Positions 42,418 to 50,844 of a stretch of 51,477 nucleotides of DNA are shown here, in pieces (position 1 is the stretch's first letter; each line of letters begins with the position of its first letter). The stretch comes from an uncultured Bacteroidales bacterium (GTDB lineage Bacteria > Bacteroidota > Bacteroidia > Bacteroidales > FEN-979). The translations under genes and the position numbers were made by a program. The notes below the pieces were generated by a model that did no database searches, was not told the origin of the DNA, and was given only the letters and a program-made list of their open reading frames with translations. The stretch is taken from assembly GCA_903824935.1 (NCBI GenBank), contig CAIJYT010000285.1:1-51477 (forward strand), read 5' to 3'.

Positions 42418-44031
42418 ATGGCTGATTTCACCAGGGCAGGGACTGCTTTCATGCGTGAGGGTTTCTTAATGGTTTTACTGGTTTGCAGGCTCCTCGCCTC
42501 AGCTCAGAATGTGAACCTTTCCCAGGGCCTTTCTTTTGACGGGGAACCTTACCTGGCAGTCGATCCTTTGAATCAACAGCACCTGGTTGTTGCATGGATG
42601 GGTTATATCCCTTACCAGCAGCTGGCCATCAAGACCATTGTTACTTTTAATGCAGGCCGCAGCTGGAGCCAGGTCCAGAGTATTCCCCACGCTTCTGCGG
42701 GCTTTACTTCGGCCGACCCTTCGCTTGCATTTGATGCTGCAGGCAATATTTTTCTTGCCTATGTTGATTACAGGAAAAACCCGGATTCAGGTGCTGTTTA
42801 TGTTATGAAGTCTTCGGATGGCGGGCTGAGCTGGGGCCAGAGGAAGAAGGTGATAGCTGCCTGGGATGATGGCATAAAACAGCCCATCGACAGGCCCTGG
42901 CTAAGCATCGACCGTTCAGGAGGGGCATTCAGCGGGAGAATGTACGTCACCACAAAACCCGCTCCATGGGTACTCCCTCCTAACCGGCCATACTTCATAC
43001 GTTCAAAGGATTCCGGGCAAAGCTGGGAAGGCTGGCGTTACATCGATACCCTCAACTGGATGGCTGGGCCATATATTGCAGGCCCTATGGCTGCGCCCGA
43101 GACAGGTTCAAACGGTATGTTTTATGCAATTTATCCAAGCTATGACCCCTCGCAGAGTTTACTGCCAAGGTTCATCATAGCCCGCTCGGCCGACGGGGGT
43201 TCTTCCTTTAACTACCACCAGGTGATAAGCGGGGCGGCCGGTGTGACCGATACTCTGGCAAAAAAAGGTTACCGCCTGGTCGCCGATCCTACCGATGAAT
43301 CCCACCTCGCTTTTATACGTATTTCAGCAATGTTCGGGGATCCTGACGTGGTGATGACAGAATCGGGTGACGGAGGGATTTCATGGCATGATACAACCCG
43401 CGTGAATGATGATCCTGCCGGCAACGGCCGGATGCAGGAGCTCGCATGGGCCGGATTCAGCAGTAAGGGGGACCTGGTTTCGGCCTGGCGCGACCGCAGG
43501 CATGCACCGGATACAGGCTATGCCACATCATACGAGATTTACGGGGCAGTGCGCTGGCATGATTCCCTGCATTTTTCGCCGAACTTCCGCATCTCCGATA
43601 CACTGGTGGCTTTTAACCAGGTGCTGAAAGGCAAGGGTAATGATTTTATGAATGTGGTGATGGCCGATGACACAATGTCGGCTGTCTGGGGCGATACCCG
43701 CGATGGCAAGCTGAATATATGGTTCGACCGGACTGATCTTCATCACCCCCATCCGGGAGGAATAGGCCCTGTTGCTTCTGAAACCCCTCCCTGGCTAAGT
43801 TACGGACCCAACCCGGCAGCAGACAGGATCTGGGCTGAAGCCCCGGGGCTGGCATGCCTGGTCCTTTACGATCTGAAGGGAAATCCCGTCAGAACTGTTT
43901 CTGTGGCTAATCCCGGCCCTGATACTGTAAATTCCTCCACCATTGAGATCTCAGGTCTTCCGCCAGGGGAATATTTACTCGAAGCATTAACAGCAAGAGG
44001 TAACCTGGTTCAGAAAATCATTAAAAATTAA
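42418..44031 (+). CDS. Sialidase-fold secreted protein with T9SS sorting domain
   Basis: 537 residues. Signal peptide near 1-30 (Met12 or Met18 could also start). Asp-boxes are visible at S-S-D-G-G-L-S-W, S-K-D-S-G-Q-S-W, S-A-D-G-G-S-S-F and S-G-D-G-G-I-S-W, which mark a sialidase-type beta-propeller. The C-terminus (about 460-537, S-Y-G-P-N-P-A-A-D-R and G-E-Y-L-L-E-A) is a T9SS type A sorting domain. The catalytic residues of true sialidases could not be confirmed by eye, so exo-alpha-sialidase activity is only possible. Divergent from the large Asp-box gene with 141 bp between. Confidence 0.8.
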   Translation: MADFTRAGTAFMREGFLMVLLVCRLLASAQNVNLSQGLSFDGEPYLAVDPLNQQHLVVAWMGYIPYQQLAIKTIVTFNAGRSWSQVQSIPHASAGFTSADPSLAFDAAGNIFLAYVDYRKNPDSGAVYVMKSSDGGLSWGQRKKVIAAWDDGIKQPIDRPWLSIDRSGGAFSGRMYVTTKPAPWVLPPNRPYFIRSKDSGQSWEGWRYIDTLNWMAGPYIAGPMAAPETGSNGMFYAIYPSYDPSQSLLPRFIIARSADGGSSFNYHQVISGAAGVTDTLAKKGYRLVADPTDESHLAFIRISAMFGDPDVVMTESGDGGISWHDTTRVNDDPAGNGRMQELAWAGFSSKGDLVSAWRDRRHAPDTGYATSYEIYGAVRWHDSLHFSPNFRISDTLVAFNQVLKGKGNDFMNVVMADDTMSAVWGDTRDGKLNIWFDRTDLHHPHPGGIGPVASETPPWLSYGPNPAADRIWAEAPGLACLVLYDLKGNPVRTVSVANPGPDTVNSSTIEISGLPPGEYLLEALTARGNLVQKIIKN

Positions 44032-44154
44032 GGATGAAAAAATCCTTACCTGTAAATTCCCCTCAGCCTGACGGAAAGCCAGGTGCAAGGTTTCATTCAA
44101 TTGGCTGAACGGAAAATATTTCTTTTTTCATCAGGGCTGCAACAGTTTCATAAA

Positions 44155-44184
44155 TTGAATTTTTAATGATTTTTTATATCTTTA
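44155..44184 (+). promoter_or_regulatory. Promoter of the small secreted protein-pgi unit
   Basis: TTG (44155-44157), 19-bp spacer, TATCTTTA (44177-44184), a 7/8 match to TAnnTTTG with ideal spacing. Predicted start near 44190, leader about 30 nt. Confidence 0.55.
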
Positions 44185-44219
44185 CGATATTAAAATGTTT
44201 AACCTTAAAACTGAACATT

Positions 44220-44720
44220 ATGAAAGCAAGGGTATTGTTTGTTTGCATGATCCTGTTCGCGTTTATTGTGAATGCCCAGGACCTTAAACTTCCGACATCC
44301 AAGGATGTAAAGAATGCTGAGCGGGGTGTAAAAAGCGAAGCTGCCAAAACCACCGGCCAGGCCAATATCGGCAGTCTTATCGGGCAGCTTACCAGCAACA
44401 TTTCCGACAAGTCTTTAACTGATTCATTCAAAAAGAACAAAGGTGATTTCATCAATAAGGTGAGCAGCGTCAATGATGCGGCGGGTGCTTCTTCCGCACT
44501 GCAAACCCTCCAGGGCGGTATATTGCCGTCAGCCATGGATGCAGGATGGGGTAAAGTGAAAGATAAATGGGTAAAAGACGCCAAGACCGCCAACACTGTG
44601 AAGAGTGTGGCAGGTGTGGCAGGTACCCTCGAAAAGAACATCAACAGTTCGGCTTTTAAAGGCAGCTGGAGTTCGGCCCGCCCTGCATGGCAGGCAGCAT
44701 TGAGCACACTCGCCAAATAA
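44220..44720 (+). CDS. Small secreted hypothetical protein
   Basis: 166 residues from the ATG at 44220; the frame runs back to 44166, but the promoter box at 44177-44184 lies inside that extension. Signal peptide at 1-19 (V-C-M-I-L-F-A-F-I-V-N-A-Q). The mature part is Ala/Ser/Lys-rich and mostly helical (S-L-I-G-Q-L-T-S-N-I-S, A-A-G-A-S-S-A-L-Q-T-L). No family recognised. It ends 14 bp before pgi and may be co-transcribed with it. Confidence 0.7.
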   Translation: MKARVLFVCMILFAFIVNAQDLKLPTSKDVKNAERGVKSEAAKTTGQANIGSLIGQLTSNISDKSLTDSFKKNKGDFINKVSSVNDAAGASSALQTLQGGILPSAMDAGWGKVKDKWVKDAKTANTVKSVAGVAGTLEKNINSSAFKGSWSSARPAWQAALSTLAK

Positions 44721-44734
44721 CATAAAGGAACAGA

Positions 44735-46348
44735 ATGAAAAATGGTTTAACCGGATCAGCCGCCTGGAAGTCGCTCGAAAACCACTTCCGGGCTGTTAAA
44801 GACATATCGCTAAGGACCCTTTTCAGCGAAGATCCTTCCAGGGCAGAACGTTTCCGAATTCAGGATGAAGGGATATATTTTGATTATTCAAAGCACAGGA
44901 TCACTTCCGAAACTATGGTTTTGCTTTTTGCCCTTGCCCGTGAAAGAGGGCTGGGCAAAAGGATAGCTGCCATGTTCTCTGGCGAAAAGATCAATATCAC
45001 CGAGAACAGGGCAGTACTTCACACCGCTTTAAGGGCTCCCAAGGGATCAACTGTCATGGTTGATGGCCATAACGTGGTTCCTGATGTACATCAGGTCCTT
45101 GAAAAGATGAGCCGTTTTGCAAACAGCATACGGAGAGGAGAATGGAAAGGATTTACAGGAAAACCTATAAAGAATATTGTCAATATCGGAATAGGGGGAT
45201 CCGACCTGGGCCCGGTCATGGCGTATGAAGCCCTGAAATTCTATTCGCACAGGGACCTTGCATTTCGTTTTGTATCAAACATTGACGGGAACGATTTTTC
45301 AGAGGCGGTTCAGGACCTGTCTCCTGAAGAAACCCTTTTCATAGTTTCATCAAAGACCTTCACCACTCTTGAAACCATGACCAATGCCCGCACGGCAAGG
45401 AAATGGCTGCTTGACAAACTGGCTGATGATAAAGCTGTCGCAAGGCATTTCGTTGCTGTCTCGACCAATGAAAAAGAAGTCGCGGCCTTCGGTATCGACA
45501 CTGCGAATATGTTTGGGTTCTGGGACTGGGTAGGAGGAAGGTACTCATTGGATTCAGCCATAGGATTGTCGACTATGCTGGCTATAGGGCCGGATAATTT
45601 TTATCTGCTGCTGGATGGCTTCCACCAGATGGACGAGCATTTCCGCTCTGCGCCGTTTGAAAGGAACATCCCTGTGATCATGGGACTACTGGGGGTCTGG
45701 TATATTGATTTTTTCGGGTTCAGCTCACAGGCCGTTCTGCCTTACGAAAACTACCTGAAACGATTCCCGGCATACCTTCAGCAGCTTACCATGGAAAGCA
45801 ACGGCAAACAGGTTACGCTTGATGGCGACCGGGTTGATTATAATACCGGGGCTATTTACTGGGGAGAGCCGGGGACCAATGGCCAGCATTCGTTTTACCA
45901 GATGATACACCAGGGAACTTCAATCATCCCATGCGACTTTATCGGCTTCAGGACTTCGCTGAACCATCTTGCGCTTCACCAGGACTATCTCATTGCAAAC
46001 ATGATCGCACAGGGCGAGGCCCTCGCCTTCGGGAAGTCCGCAAACGAAGTTAAAAATGAAGGGGTACCCGGCAGCCTGGTACCGCATAAGGTGTTTGAAG
46101 GGAACCGGCCGTCATCGGTGTTCTTCATGGAAAAACTCACACCCGGGAAGCTGGGCAAACTGGTTGCGATGTACGAGCATGCAGTTTATACCCAGGGTGT
46201 GATATGGGGGATCAATCCCTTTGACCAGATGGGGGTTGAACTCGGGAAAGTGCTCGCAATGAAAATCATCCCCGAGCTTCTTGACAGGGACAGGCCTTTG
46301 CAGCATGATACATCCACGAATGAACTCATAAATTTTTACAGGGGCTGA
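44735..46348 (+). CDS. pgi: Glucose-6-phosphate isomerase
   Basis: 537 residues, near the usual ~550 for the large bacterial form. Interconverts glucose-6-phosphate and fructose-6-phosphate in the cytoplasm. Signatures: [29 protein letters not shown], and [12 protein letters not shown]. The catalytic Lys lies in Q-M-G-V-E-L-G-K near 485-492. It is a housekeeping gene that follows the small secreted protein and converges with the archaemetzincin gene, with 21 bp between. Confidence 0.97.
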   Translation: MKNGLTGSAAWKSLENHFRAVKDISLRTLFSEDPSRAERFRIQDEGIYFDYSKHRITSETMVLLFALARERGLGKRIAAMFSGEKINITENRAVLHTALRAPKGSTVMVDGHNVVPDVHQVLEKMSRFANSIRRGEWKGFTGKPIKNIVNIGIGGSDLGPVMAYEALKFYSHRDLAFRFVSNIDGNDFSEAVQDLSPEETLFIVSSKTFTTLETMTNARTARKWLLDKLADDKAVARHFVAVSTNEKEVAAFGIDTANMFGFWDWVGGRYSLDSAIGLSTMLAIGPDNFYLLLDGFHQMDEHFRSAPFERNIPVIMGLLGVWYIDFFGFSSQAVLPYENYLKRFPAYLQQLTMESNGKQVTLDGDRVDYNTGAIYWGEPGTNGQHSFYQMIHQGTSIIPCDFIGFRTSLNHLALHQDYLIANMIAQGEALAFGKSANEVKNEGVPGSLVPHKVFEGNRPSSVFFMEKLTPGKLGKLVAMYEHAVYTQGVIWGINPFDQMGVELGKVLAMKIIPELLDRDRPLQHDTSTNELINFYRG

Positions 46349-46369
46349 TCACTCTCCCGCTGAAGGCTT

Positions 46370-46915
46370 TTACCAGGCTTTATCAGCAGCATCCAGCTGC
46401 CTGCGGCAGTTATGGCAAAGATGCTGATCTTTCTGGTCAATATCTTCAACGTAAGTGCCCGAACGCATTACACAATCGGGTGTCATGCAGTGGATCAATC
46501 CAAAGGTGTGCCCCAGCTCGTGTATCACCTCTTTTGTGAATCTCTCGAGCAGAAGTTTGTCATCGGGTGCAATGCCATAGCGTTCATTGCTTAACCTGTA
46601 CAGGGATGCAATCCCTGAATGCCCGTTTAACTCGGCCTGGCCAAAAATATAAGTCAGGATGGGGATAAAAAGATCCACGCTGAACATGCCTACCGTCTTC
46701 AGGGTCTGTGGCATCGACAAAGTGTTAACGGCATGTAATAATTTATTCCCGTTATACTGTCTCCTGCCGGGATCGAAAAATTCACTTAAATCAAGATGGG
46801 ATTCTTTTATGATGACCGAATATTTATATTCCAGTTTAACAGCTTCTGCTATTTTCTCAAGAAAGTGTTTCCCGAAATACCCAAAGGAAATCAGTGTGAT
46901 ATTTGGTTGAGTCAT
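46370..46915 (-). CDS. amzA: Archaemetzincin zinc metalloprotease
   Basis: 181 residues, cytoplasmic. Zinc-binding motif H132-E-L-G-H136-T-F-G-L-I-H142, then C143-x4-C148-V-M150 and C167-H-N-C170, the pattern of archaemetzincins. The family pattern has 17 residues between Met and the third Cys; here there are 16. These are peptidases of archaea, animals and few bacteria. It lies 69 bp after the response regulator gene on the same strand and may be co-transcribed with it. Substrate unknown. Confidence 0.92.
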   Translation of the reverse strand: MTQPNITLISFGYFGKHFLEKIAEAVKLEYKYSVIIKESHLDLSEFFDPGRRQYNGNKLLHAVNTLSMPQTLKTVGMFSVDLFIPILTYIFGQAELNGHSGIASLYRLSNERYGIAPDDKLLLERFTKEVIHELGHTFGLIHCMTPDCVMRSGTYVEDIDQKDQHLCHNCRRQLDAADKAW

Positions 46916-46984
46916 CAGGAAATTATCAGGTTAAAAAAGTTTTATAGCCTGGGGTGATCAGTTGCCATGACCGGTATGCACTGA

Positions 46985-48325
46985 TCATTCATCGGGCTTC
47001 AGGTCATACTTTTTGATCTTGTTGTAGAGCGTTACCCTGTCGACTTTCAATGCCTTGGCTGTACGGGTAATATTCCAGCTGTATTTATTCAGGATCTGGC
47101 GGATAAAGGTTTTTTCAAAATCATCCAGGCTTTCTATTGAATTATCGATCATGTCTTTTCCGAAAGGCAGGTCTTTCAGGGTGATCTTCTTTCCATTCCC
47201 TATTACAATGGCCCTTTCTATCATGTTTTCCAGTTCACGGATATTGCCGGGGAAGGGATATTCCCCAAGTCTTTGCATAGCAGCGTCATCAATGGTGATA
47301 AGCGGCTTGTTCATGGTAGTGCAGTACTTTTTAATAAAATAATCGACAAGCAGGGGAATGTCTTCAACCCTCTCGCGCAGCGGAGGAACGTTGATATTAA
47401 CCACATTCAGGCGGTAGTAGAGATCTTCCCTGAACGTGCCCTGCTCAACCATGCTTTTCAGGTCCCGGTTGGTTGCACAAATGACCCTGAAATCAGAGGA
47501 TGTTTCCTTGTTTCCACCGACCCTCACGAACGATTTGGTTTCAAGTACCCTCAGTAATTCGATCTGCATTTTCGGGGAGATGGTAGCTATTTCATCCAGG
47601 AAGATGGTACCGCTGTCGGCCATCTCAAACCTGCCTTTACGGTTGTACATGGCGCCGGTAAAAGCCCCTTTCTCATGGCCGAACAATTCGCTTTCAAGCA
47701 GGCTTTCGGTAAGGGCGCCGCAATGAACGCTGACAAGGGGATAGTATTTGCGGGAGGAATTGGCATGAATAGCCCGTGCAATCAATTCTTTTCCTGTTCC
47801 ACTTTCACCGGTGATGATGACTGAAGAATTTGACTGTGCGACGCTCTCAACCTGTTTCAAAACTTCTTTCATGGCTTGACTGTTCCCGATCAGGTCTTCC
47901 ACGTTGTCAAGGGAAATGACTTTGTTTTTCAGGGTCTCATTCTCCTGGGCCAGCAAGATCTGTTTTGAGGCATTGCGTATAAGGTGCGAAAGATCGTCGG
48001 GGTCAAACGGTTTTGTGACATAATCAAAAGCTCCGTCCTTTAATGCCATGACAGCTGTATTGACACTTGCAAAGGCCGTCATCACAATCACGATCGAATC
48101 ATTCCTGAGCGATTTGATCCTCCTGAGCATTTCCAGCCCGTCCATGCCAGGCATTTTTATATCTGCCAGGATGATGTCAAAATGTGAGGATTCAATGAGC
48201 TGCAACGCTTTTTTTGCATTCTCAGCACAATCCACCTGGTAGCCGTCTTCAATAAACCAGTTGCTTAAAGAATCCCTTACCGATTCTTCGTCGTCAACGA
48301 CTAAGATTGAAATCTTTCTGGCCAT
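46985..48325 (-). CDS. Sigma-54-dependent response regulator (NtrC type)
   Basis: 446 residues. Receiver domain (1-120) with phospho-acceptor Asp55 (I-I-L-A-D-I-K-M-P-G). AAA+ sigma-54 domain (about 140-370) with Walker A G-E-S-G-T-G-K-E and the GAFTGA loop (E-K-G-A-F-T-G-A). Fis-type DNA-binding helices at the C-terminus (Y-S-W-N-I-T-R-T-A-K-A-L-K-V-D-R-V-T-L-Y-N split over the helix-turn-helix). It activates sigma-54 promoters when phosphorylated by the kinase whose gene ends 12 bp upstream. No sigma-54 site (TGGC-N8-TTGCW) was recognised in the window. Confidence 0.95.
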   Translation of the reverse strand: MARKISILVVDDEESVRDSLSNWFIEDGYQVDCAENAKKALQLIESSHFDIILADIKMPGMDGLEMLRRIKSLRNDSIVIVMTAFASVNTAVMALKDGAFDYVTKPFDPDDLSHLIRNASKQILLAQENETLKNKVISLDNVEDLIGNSQAMKEVLKQVESVAQSNSSVIITGESGTGKELIARAIHANSSRKYYPLVSVHCGALTESLLESELFGHEKGAFTGAMYNRKGRFEMADSGTIFLDEIATISPKMQIELLRVLETKSFVRVGGNKETSSDFRVICATNRDLKSMVEQGTFREDLYYRLNVVNINVPPLRERVEDIPLLVDYFIKKYCTTMNKPLITIDDAAMQRLGEYPFPGNIRELENMIERAIVIGNGKKITLKDLPFGKDMIDNSIESLDDFEKTFIRQILNKYSWNITRTAKALKVDRVTLYNKIKKYDLKPDE

Positions 48326-48337
48326 TATATTTTCATC

Positions 48338-49990
48338 TTAAGTTTTTATCAAAGGTATGGTTATCGAGAAAGTCGTACCCTGCCCCGGCTCGGACTTAAC
48401 CTGTATTTTGCCGTTATGGCTTTGGATAATTCCATGTACAATAGCGAGCCCAAGCCCGATCCCGCTGGCTTTCTGCTTGGTCGAAAAGAATGGTTCGAAA
48501 ATATGGGGGATGTCTTCCGCAGATATCCCAATTCCATTATCGATGATCTCGAATCTTACATTTTCTTCGTTAGGATTTAATGTGCGTATGGTGATCTCCC
48601 CGTTTTCATGCACGGCTTCACTTGAATTCACCAGCATGGCCACGCAGGCCTGCTTGATCTGGTTGGGGCTGCAGTAGATCAGGTCGGAGGTTGCCGTAAA
48701 ATCGGTGTAGAAATGAATGTTCGCAATTTTTATTGGGTGGGTCATTAATTCGTAAGTCTCCTGCAAAATCTCCTGCAAATGACGGGGCTCGAAATCCTCC
48801 TGGTCTTTCTTTGAGAACTCCAGCAGGCCTTTGACAATATCACCGCAGCGTTTGGCTTCGCTTTCGATAAGCTTTAAATGCTTCAGCATGGAATCCCTCC
48901 TGCTGGCATACAATTCGGGATTGCTCAGCTGTTTATAGATCAGTTTGGTGTAGATGAGGATCCCGGATAAGGGATTGTTGATTTCATGGGCCACTGAGGA
49001 TGACAGTTTCCCTAATGAAGCGAGACGTTCAATATGGATCATCTCATTCTGTGCGGCGCTTAACTCTTCAGATTTCTTCTGGACTTTGTATTCAAGCTGC
49101 TGGGACCAGTTTTCAAGCTCGTTTGTTGCAGCCTGCAGGTTGTCGAGCATCTCATTAAATGCATAGGAAACCATTTTCATGTCCTCGAGCTGGTTAGGCT
49201 TGATCTCAAGGCGGGTACTGGTATCGCCGTTTGCTACAGAGATACTTGCTTTGACAAGGGCATTCAGGGGCTTTTTGATATTTTGCCGGGTGAATATCAT
49301 AAGGACCGCTAAAAGCACAAGTGTCGTAAGGATGGCAAGAAGGAAAAATTCGGTCGAAGAGGTTTGTATGGCGGTATCAAGTTCGGCCAGCGGGATCTTA
49401 ATAATAAGTGAACCAAGAATATCTTCACTGGCAGGATGGGCATGGCAGGAACTTTCGTAACAGGATTTCTCGTTAAGAATGGGCAGCTTGATCAGAAGAT
49501 GCCTGCTTTTATTATCGTTGTGATTCATCCTGCAATAGCTGTCGGCATTGATGATCTTGTAATGCCTGCCTTTGCCGGGGAACATGGAGCTCAAATTGTT
49601 ATGGCAACTGAGGCAGTTGGGATTGCTGTGTGAAGTGCTGGTATCTCCGGGAATGGAGGTATAAACCAGGTTGTCCTTGTTGTCGTACATGTTTACTTCA
49701 TCAATACCAGGCATGGTATTGATGATATCAAGGGTATTCTGAAGCGTGCTTTTATCATTCTCAAGCATGGAATGATAGAGGGAGCCTCCGACAATTGAGC
49801 CGATGTTGTTCCCGTTCTGGCGTATCACGGTATTCAGGTACTCTTCGTTTACAGAACGGAAAATGATACTGAATGAAACGAAAAGAAGGACCGAGGAAAT
49901 GAAAATCACAAGTACAACACGGCTGTAGATCGATGAGCGGAACTGGACGTACTTGAGGAAAATCGACGTGATGGTATTGTTTTTACTCAT
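48338..49990 (-). CDS. Sensor histidine kinase with periplasmic haem-type motifs
   Basis: 550 residues. Two transmembrane helices (about 24-44 and 213-234) enclose a periplasmic domain of about 168 residues that carries C126-L-S-C-H130, a c-type haem motif, and C177-Y-E-S-S-C182-H183, a C-x4-C-H motif. HAMP follows, then a coiled coil, a phospho-acceptor H335 (A-H-E-I-N-N-P) and the ATPase domain (D-N-G-I-G-I, F-E-P-F-F-S-T-K, G-I-G-L-G-L-A-I). The partner is the sigma-54 regulator 12 bp downstream. Haem attachment is inferred. It could sense redox state, oxygen, NO or electron-carrier flow, perhaps linked to the NrfD-type genes upstream. Confidence 0.92.
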   Translation of the reverse strand: MSKNNTITSIFLKYVQFRSSIYSRVVLVIFISSVLLFVSFSIIFRSVNEEYLNTVIRQNGNNIGSIVGGSLYHSMLENDKSTLQNTLDIINTMPGIDEVNMYDNKDNLVYTSIPGDTSTSHSNPNCLSCHNNLSSMFPGKGRHYKIINADSYCRMNHNDNKSRHLLIKLPILNEKSCYESSCHAHPASEDILGSLIIKIPLAELDTAIQTSSTEFFLLAILTTLVLLAVLMIFTRQNIKKPLNALVKASISVANGDTSTRLEIKPNQLEDMKMVSYAFNEMLDNLQAATNELENWSQQLEYKVQKKSEELSAAQNEMIHIERLASLGKLSSSVAHEINNPLSGILIYTKLIYKQLSNPELYASRRDSMLKHLKLIESEAKRCGDIVKGLLEFSKKDQEDFEPRHLQEILQETYELMTHPIKIANIHFYTDFTATSDLIYCSPNQIKQACVAMLVNSSEAVHENGEITIRTLNPNEENVRFEIIDNGIGISAEDIPHIFEPFFSTKQKASGIGLGLAIVHGIIQSHNGKIQVKSEPGQGTTFSITIPLIKT

Positions 49991-50011
49991 GGGATTATAA
50001 TCACTGCAATA

Positions 50012-50047
50012 TAAAAAAAAACTGGCGATTTGACACCAGTTTTTTTA
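50012..50047. terminator. Terminator between GcvH-like gene and sensor kinase
   Basis: ACTGG (50021-50025) pairs with CCAGT (50036-50040) around a 10-base loop, flanked by eight A on the left and six T on the right. On the minus strand it ends the GcvH-like operon. The kinase therefore needs its own promoter, which was not recognised. Confidence 0.7.
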
Positions 50048-50090
50048 CTTATTCAATGTTAAGGAAACAAGGTCATAATTTTCTCCGGTA

Positions 50091-50819
50091 TCAGCTTACC
50101 GCTTCCCCGGGGGTTAAAAATGCCTTTTGAAAATCCTTCCAGATCTCCGGCGGCAGGTCGGGAAGAAGGTTGTCCCTGAGTTCGCCTCCGTCCTGGAAGG
50201 TTACCCCTGAGGCTTCGGTGGCGTACTTCGGCATAGTGGTAGCCAGAAAGTCCTTGAACCTCAGCAGTTCCATCTGTGACCAATCTGTTGCTGCCTCGGC
50301 AAGGTAATATGAACTTGTTTCAGCTTTCCAGTCTGCCGGTTTGATTTTATAGAGCCATCCTGATCCATACGGATCTTCGTTCATAAGCCCGGGCTGTTCG
50401 TTCAGAGCCGGATTTGTTCCTGTGATATTCCCCGAGACGGGTGAATATATCTCCAGTGCTTTTCCTTCATGTGCAATCACTGACATTATTTCACCTTTTG
50501 CGATCTTCTCTCCTGACTTTTTCAGGAAAGTGACACTGACTTCGCCTGTGATATGCAGAAGCAGATCATCAACGCCAACCTTTGCAATACCTGATTTTGC
50601 AAGGTGAGCCCAGGTGTGGCTGTTACTGTGGAAAACCCCCTGGGGGATTTTTAAAACACTGGTGGTAAGAATTCCAAACGCCTTTTGGAGCTGGTGTTTT
50701 ATCTTCACTTTCCTGTTCAGCATGATGGAGAAAGGAATAAGCAGGGCGAGGAATGCGATAATGATGAGGTATTCCATCCCCTTTGTCTCAAAAATATTGT
50801 AATAACTGAAGCCGTCCAT
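50091..50819 (-). CDS. Membrane-anchored GcvH/lipoyl-domain-like protein
   Basis: 242 residues from the ATG at 50819; the frame extends to 50879 with a GTG only. One N-terminal transmembrane helix (about 15-35), then a domain resembling glycine cleavage H protein (G-E-I-M-S-V-I-A-H-E-G-K120-A-L-E-I-Y-S-P-V-S-G). In GcvH the lipoyl lysine sits six residues before the Tyr of I-Y-S-P-V-S-G; here Lys120 sits five before, so attachment of lipoate is doubtful. The C-terminal ~90 residues are not recognised. It follows the NrfD/HybB gene by 25 bp, so it is likely an accessory part of that membrane complex, not of glycine cleavage. Confidence 0.8.
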   Translation of the reverse strand: MDGFSYYNIFETKGMEYLIIIAFLALLIPFSIMLNRKVKIKHQLQKAFGILTTSVLKIPQGVFHSNSHTWAHLAKSGIAKVGVDDLLLHITGEVSVTFLKKSGEKIAKGEIMSVIAHEGKALEIYSPVSGNITGTNPALNEQPGLMNEDPYGSGWLYKIKPADWKAETSSYYLAEAATDWSQMELLRFKDFLATTMPKYATEASGVTFQDGGELRDNLLPDLPPEIWKDFQKAFLTPGEAVS

Positions 50820-50844
50820 ATGATTTAGATTTACGATTGATGTT

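Noticed and set aside
44174-44716. A 180-codon minus-strand open frame opposite the small secreted protein
   Set aside because: Nearly the whole length is antisense. The plus-strand frame has a promoter at good spacing, a signal peptide and a start after the promoter, so it is the real gene.
50091-50819. GcvH-like protein as part of glycine cleavage or of the sHdr sulfur pathway
   Set aside because: It has a membrane anchor and a shifted lysine, and no gcvT/gcvP or hdr genes are adjacent in the window.
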